From NCBI GenBank assembly GCA_013397455.1, contig VYZB01000120.1, positions 2,178,420-2,242,419 on the forward strand: a DNA stretch of 64,000 nt, read 5' to 3'. The stretch comes from Crotophaga sulcirostris (Eukaryota; Chordata; Aves; Cuculiformes; Crotophagidae). Both the position numbers and the translations under genes were made by a program. Under the pieces are notes generated by a model. That model did not search any database and had not been told where the DNA came from. It saw nothing but the letters and a program-made list of their open reading frames with translations. Shown one piece after another: positions 62,237-64,000 of this stretch (positions are counted from its first letter, which is position 1; each line of letters begins with the position of its first letter).

Positions 62237-64000
62237 GCCCAGGTTAAATGGGTGAGAATCTCCCACACCAGCTGGGAGCTCTGTGGGACTCCCCATATTG
62301 TGCACTGGCATGGGATTCAGCTGGAAGTGTTGCTGTTACTGTTGCTATACCATAAATATGATTTTAAAAATTTAGGAAAAATATTTTTAACTCTCATTTA
62401 CTCTCCGTTTTCCAATTTCCTATATTTTATTTCTCTTTGAAGGACAGGAAACTTGCATTGATCCTAAAGCAAAATACCATTTTAAAATATCAGGCTCAGA
62501 CATGCAAGCAAGAGCAGATGCTAACTACTCATAGACCAATTGCATCTGGACACATTTAATATTATGTCCTCACACTTTTACATTCAGTTTTTACGCTTGT
62601 CAGCAGATTACTTATTTCCCAAATGTGGTATTTCTGGATTGGACCTGACAGTCATGGCACAGTGCATGAAATCTACTTTGGGAGTATGGATGCTCAAGCG
62701 ATGTGACCCACAAGTTAGGCTCATGGGGTGACATAAGGAAAAATATGCACAAAATGCAGGTCTTTCACATTATGAAGCCAGGGGAAGCACAGGTCTGTTT
62801 TTATCAATGAGTTCCTGGGCTGCTTTCTGCCTGGATGGCTTAGAAATTTTATATTTCATCTCAGTGCCCAATGGTGACCTCAGTGTTTTCAAGAAGAACA
62901 GAACAAATAGCTGATAGAAAAAGGAGTTAAAGTAGCCTTACTGAACAAATAAATTGGCAAGTGTATCTAATAATTGCATGGGTTCAGCATTTTTCTGCGA
63001 TAAATGAGTAAACTTTAAATGTATCTCTGAGATGTACTATCACAGGCATTGCCATGGGCAAGTTTTATCCAATGATGAAACAGCAAGGCCTTGTGAGATA
63101 AAGATGATAGAAGGGGTACTATCAGGTGGCAGCCGGGTAATTACAACTCTCTATTTGGGCTCTGTAGTGATGCTGCATGTGATAAGTGGAGAATAATGAA
63201 GAAAAAGGAGTAGTGATAATACAGGAGCTAAATGGTAGAAAATAGCCTATCATAGCCCACAGCCCTCTGAGTGCCTATGGGGACTTTGAACTATCTTCTT
63301 CAGTTTTCAACCACAGAAAAAATAGTCTCTCTTTCTTCTTCCTTTGCTAAATTTATGTCTGGTGGGACAAAAGGGAAAACTGAAAGGAAATCAAGGGTAT
63401 GTGAAGAGAATATGACCTTTGCAAATAACGCTGAAGGTCACTGTGTAATTATTCTAAAATAAAAGTATCCTGTAATCTTGTCTGTACCCACAAAAGATGC
63501 AAGACCATTTTTTAATGTGATTCTGAACAATTTTGTTGGGGACCATGGTTTATGAAAGGTCAGTTAAAGTATTACTAATTATATCGTGTCAAGCTCTTTG
63601 CTCAGAAGAACACAAATGCCATTTGCTACCATAGAGTCAAAATCTGATTAAAGTGAAAGACTGTCAAAAGACAAACTCGTCACACATAAACAAAACCACA
63701 ATTTCCTGAGTGAAGATTGGGTTCGGTAGCTTTAAAAAAAAAAACACAGGAAGGGAAAACACCCTGGAATTGGTCACTGAAACTTTAACTTCAGTTTGTT
63801 CCTTTTTATTTTTCCCTACTATATCTCCTGGTGAGGTTGGCACAGTTTACCAGCTACCTGGATGACTCTCTTGGTATTTTTTTTTACTCCTCTGGGTAAG
63901 ATAATAGTTCCATGGCACTTCTTTCACTTTGAGTCTGAGACTTAAATGTCAGTTACACTGGATGTGATATAGTGTGGGTGTGTGCATGTATGTGTACATA
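62237..64000. other. Unique non-coding DNA to window end
   Basis: AT-rich, with open frames of 68 codons or less. An A11 run lies at 63734-63744. At 63118-63131 the text CTATCAGGTGGCAG resembles a CTCF core but lacks the full motif. A TG-rich run begins at about 63973 and is cut by the window edge. Confidence 0.6.
63973..64000. repeat. (TG)n-rich microsatellite, cut by window end
   Basis: GTGTGGGTGTGTGCATGTATGTGTACATA-type alternating purine-pyrimidine text continues to the last base, so the true length is unknown. Confidence 0.6.

Noticed and set aside
63118..63131. CTCF-like core CTATCAGGTGGCAG
   Set aside because: Partial motif only; such matches are expected by chance in 64 kb.
1..64000. 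CRISPR arrays, bacterial operons, phage genes, tRNA or rRNA genes
   Set aside because: No regularly spaced repeats, no operon-like packed ORFs and no recognisable cloverleaf or rRNA core; base composition and repeats are vertebrate.

Overview
This window looks like avian nuclear DNA, from an intron or an intergenic gene desert. It is AT-rich and CpG-poor, and both strands are dense with stop codons in every frame. No prokaryotic or viral gene organisation is visible. The assignment to birds rests on three 3' fragments of CR1 LINEs, each ending in the octamer tail typical of avian CR1. Two carry an ATACTGTG tail (23266-23430 and 61154-61545, minus strand) and one an ATTCTGTG tail (about 41547-41711, plus strand). 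The order or species cannot be fixed from the sequence alone.

Layout. 1-23265 is mostly unique sequence with small microsatellites, purine tracts and a G-quadruplex candidate at 11369. At 23266 lies the first CR1, followed by a second G-rich motif at 23809. 26259-28339 holds the most striking structure: two arms of about 220-230 bp, very similar to each other, in inverted orientation around a 1.6 kb spacer. 28340-41368 is unique sequence with a third G-quadruplex candidate at 37852 and a 2 x 32 bp tandem repeat at 41369. 41547-43201 contains a CR1 fragment and a clean hAT-type non-autonomous DNA transposon with an 8-bp target-site duplication. 43210-61153 is unique sequence with a CpG cluster at 55222 and several stretches that read like conserved regulatory DNA. 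61154-62236 has a CR1 that still encodes the end of its ORF2 protein, and a MIR-like SINE remnant.

No protein-coding gene could be recognised. The longest open frames (179, 154, 144 and 138 codons) mostly start at TTG or GTG, run through repeats or microsatellites, or lack family features. The exception in kind is the CR1 remnant at 61239. Two unassigned open stretches (52033-52289 plus strand, 57457-58073 minus strand) are noted as candidates only. No RNA gene, CRISPR array or novel multi-gene system was found. The value of the window lies in its repeats, the inverted duplication and possible cis-regulatory DNA.
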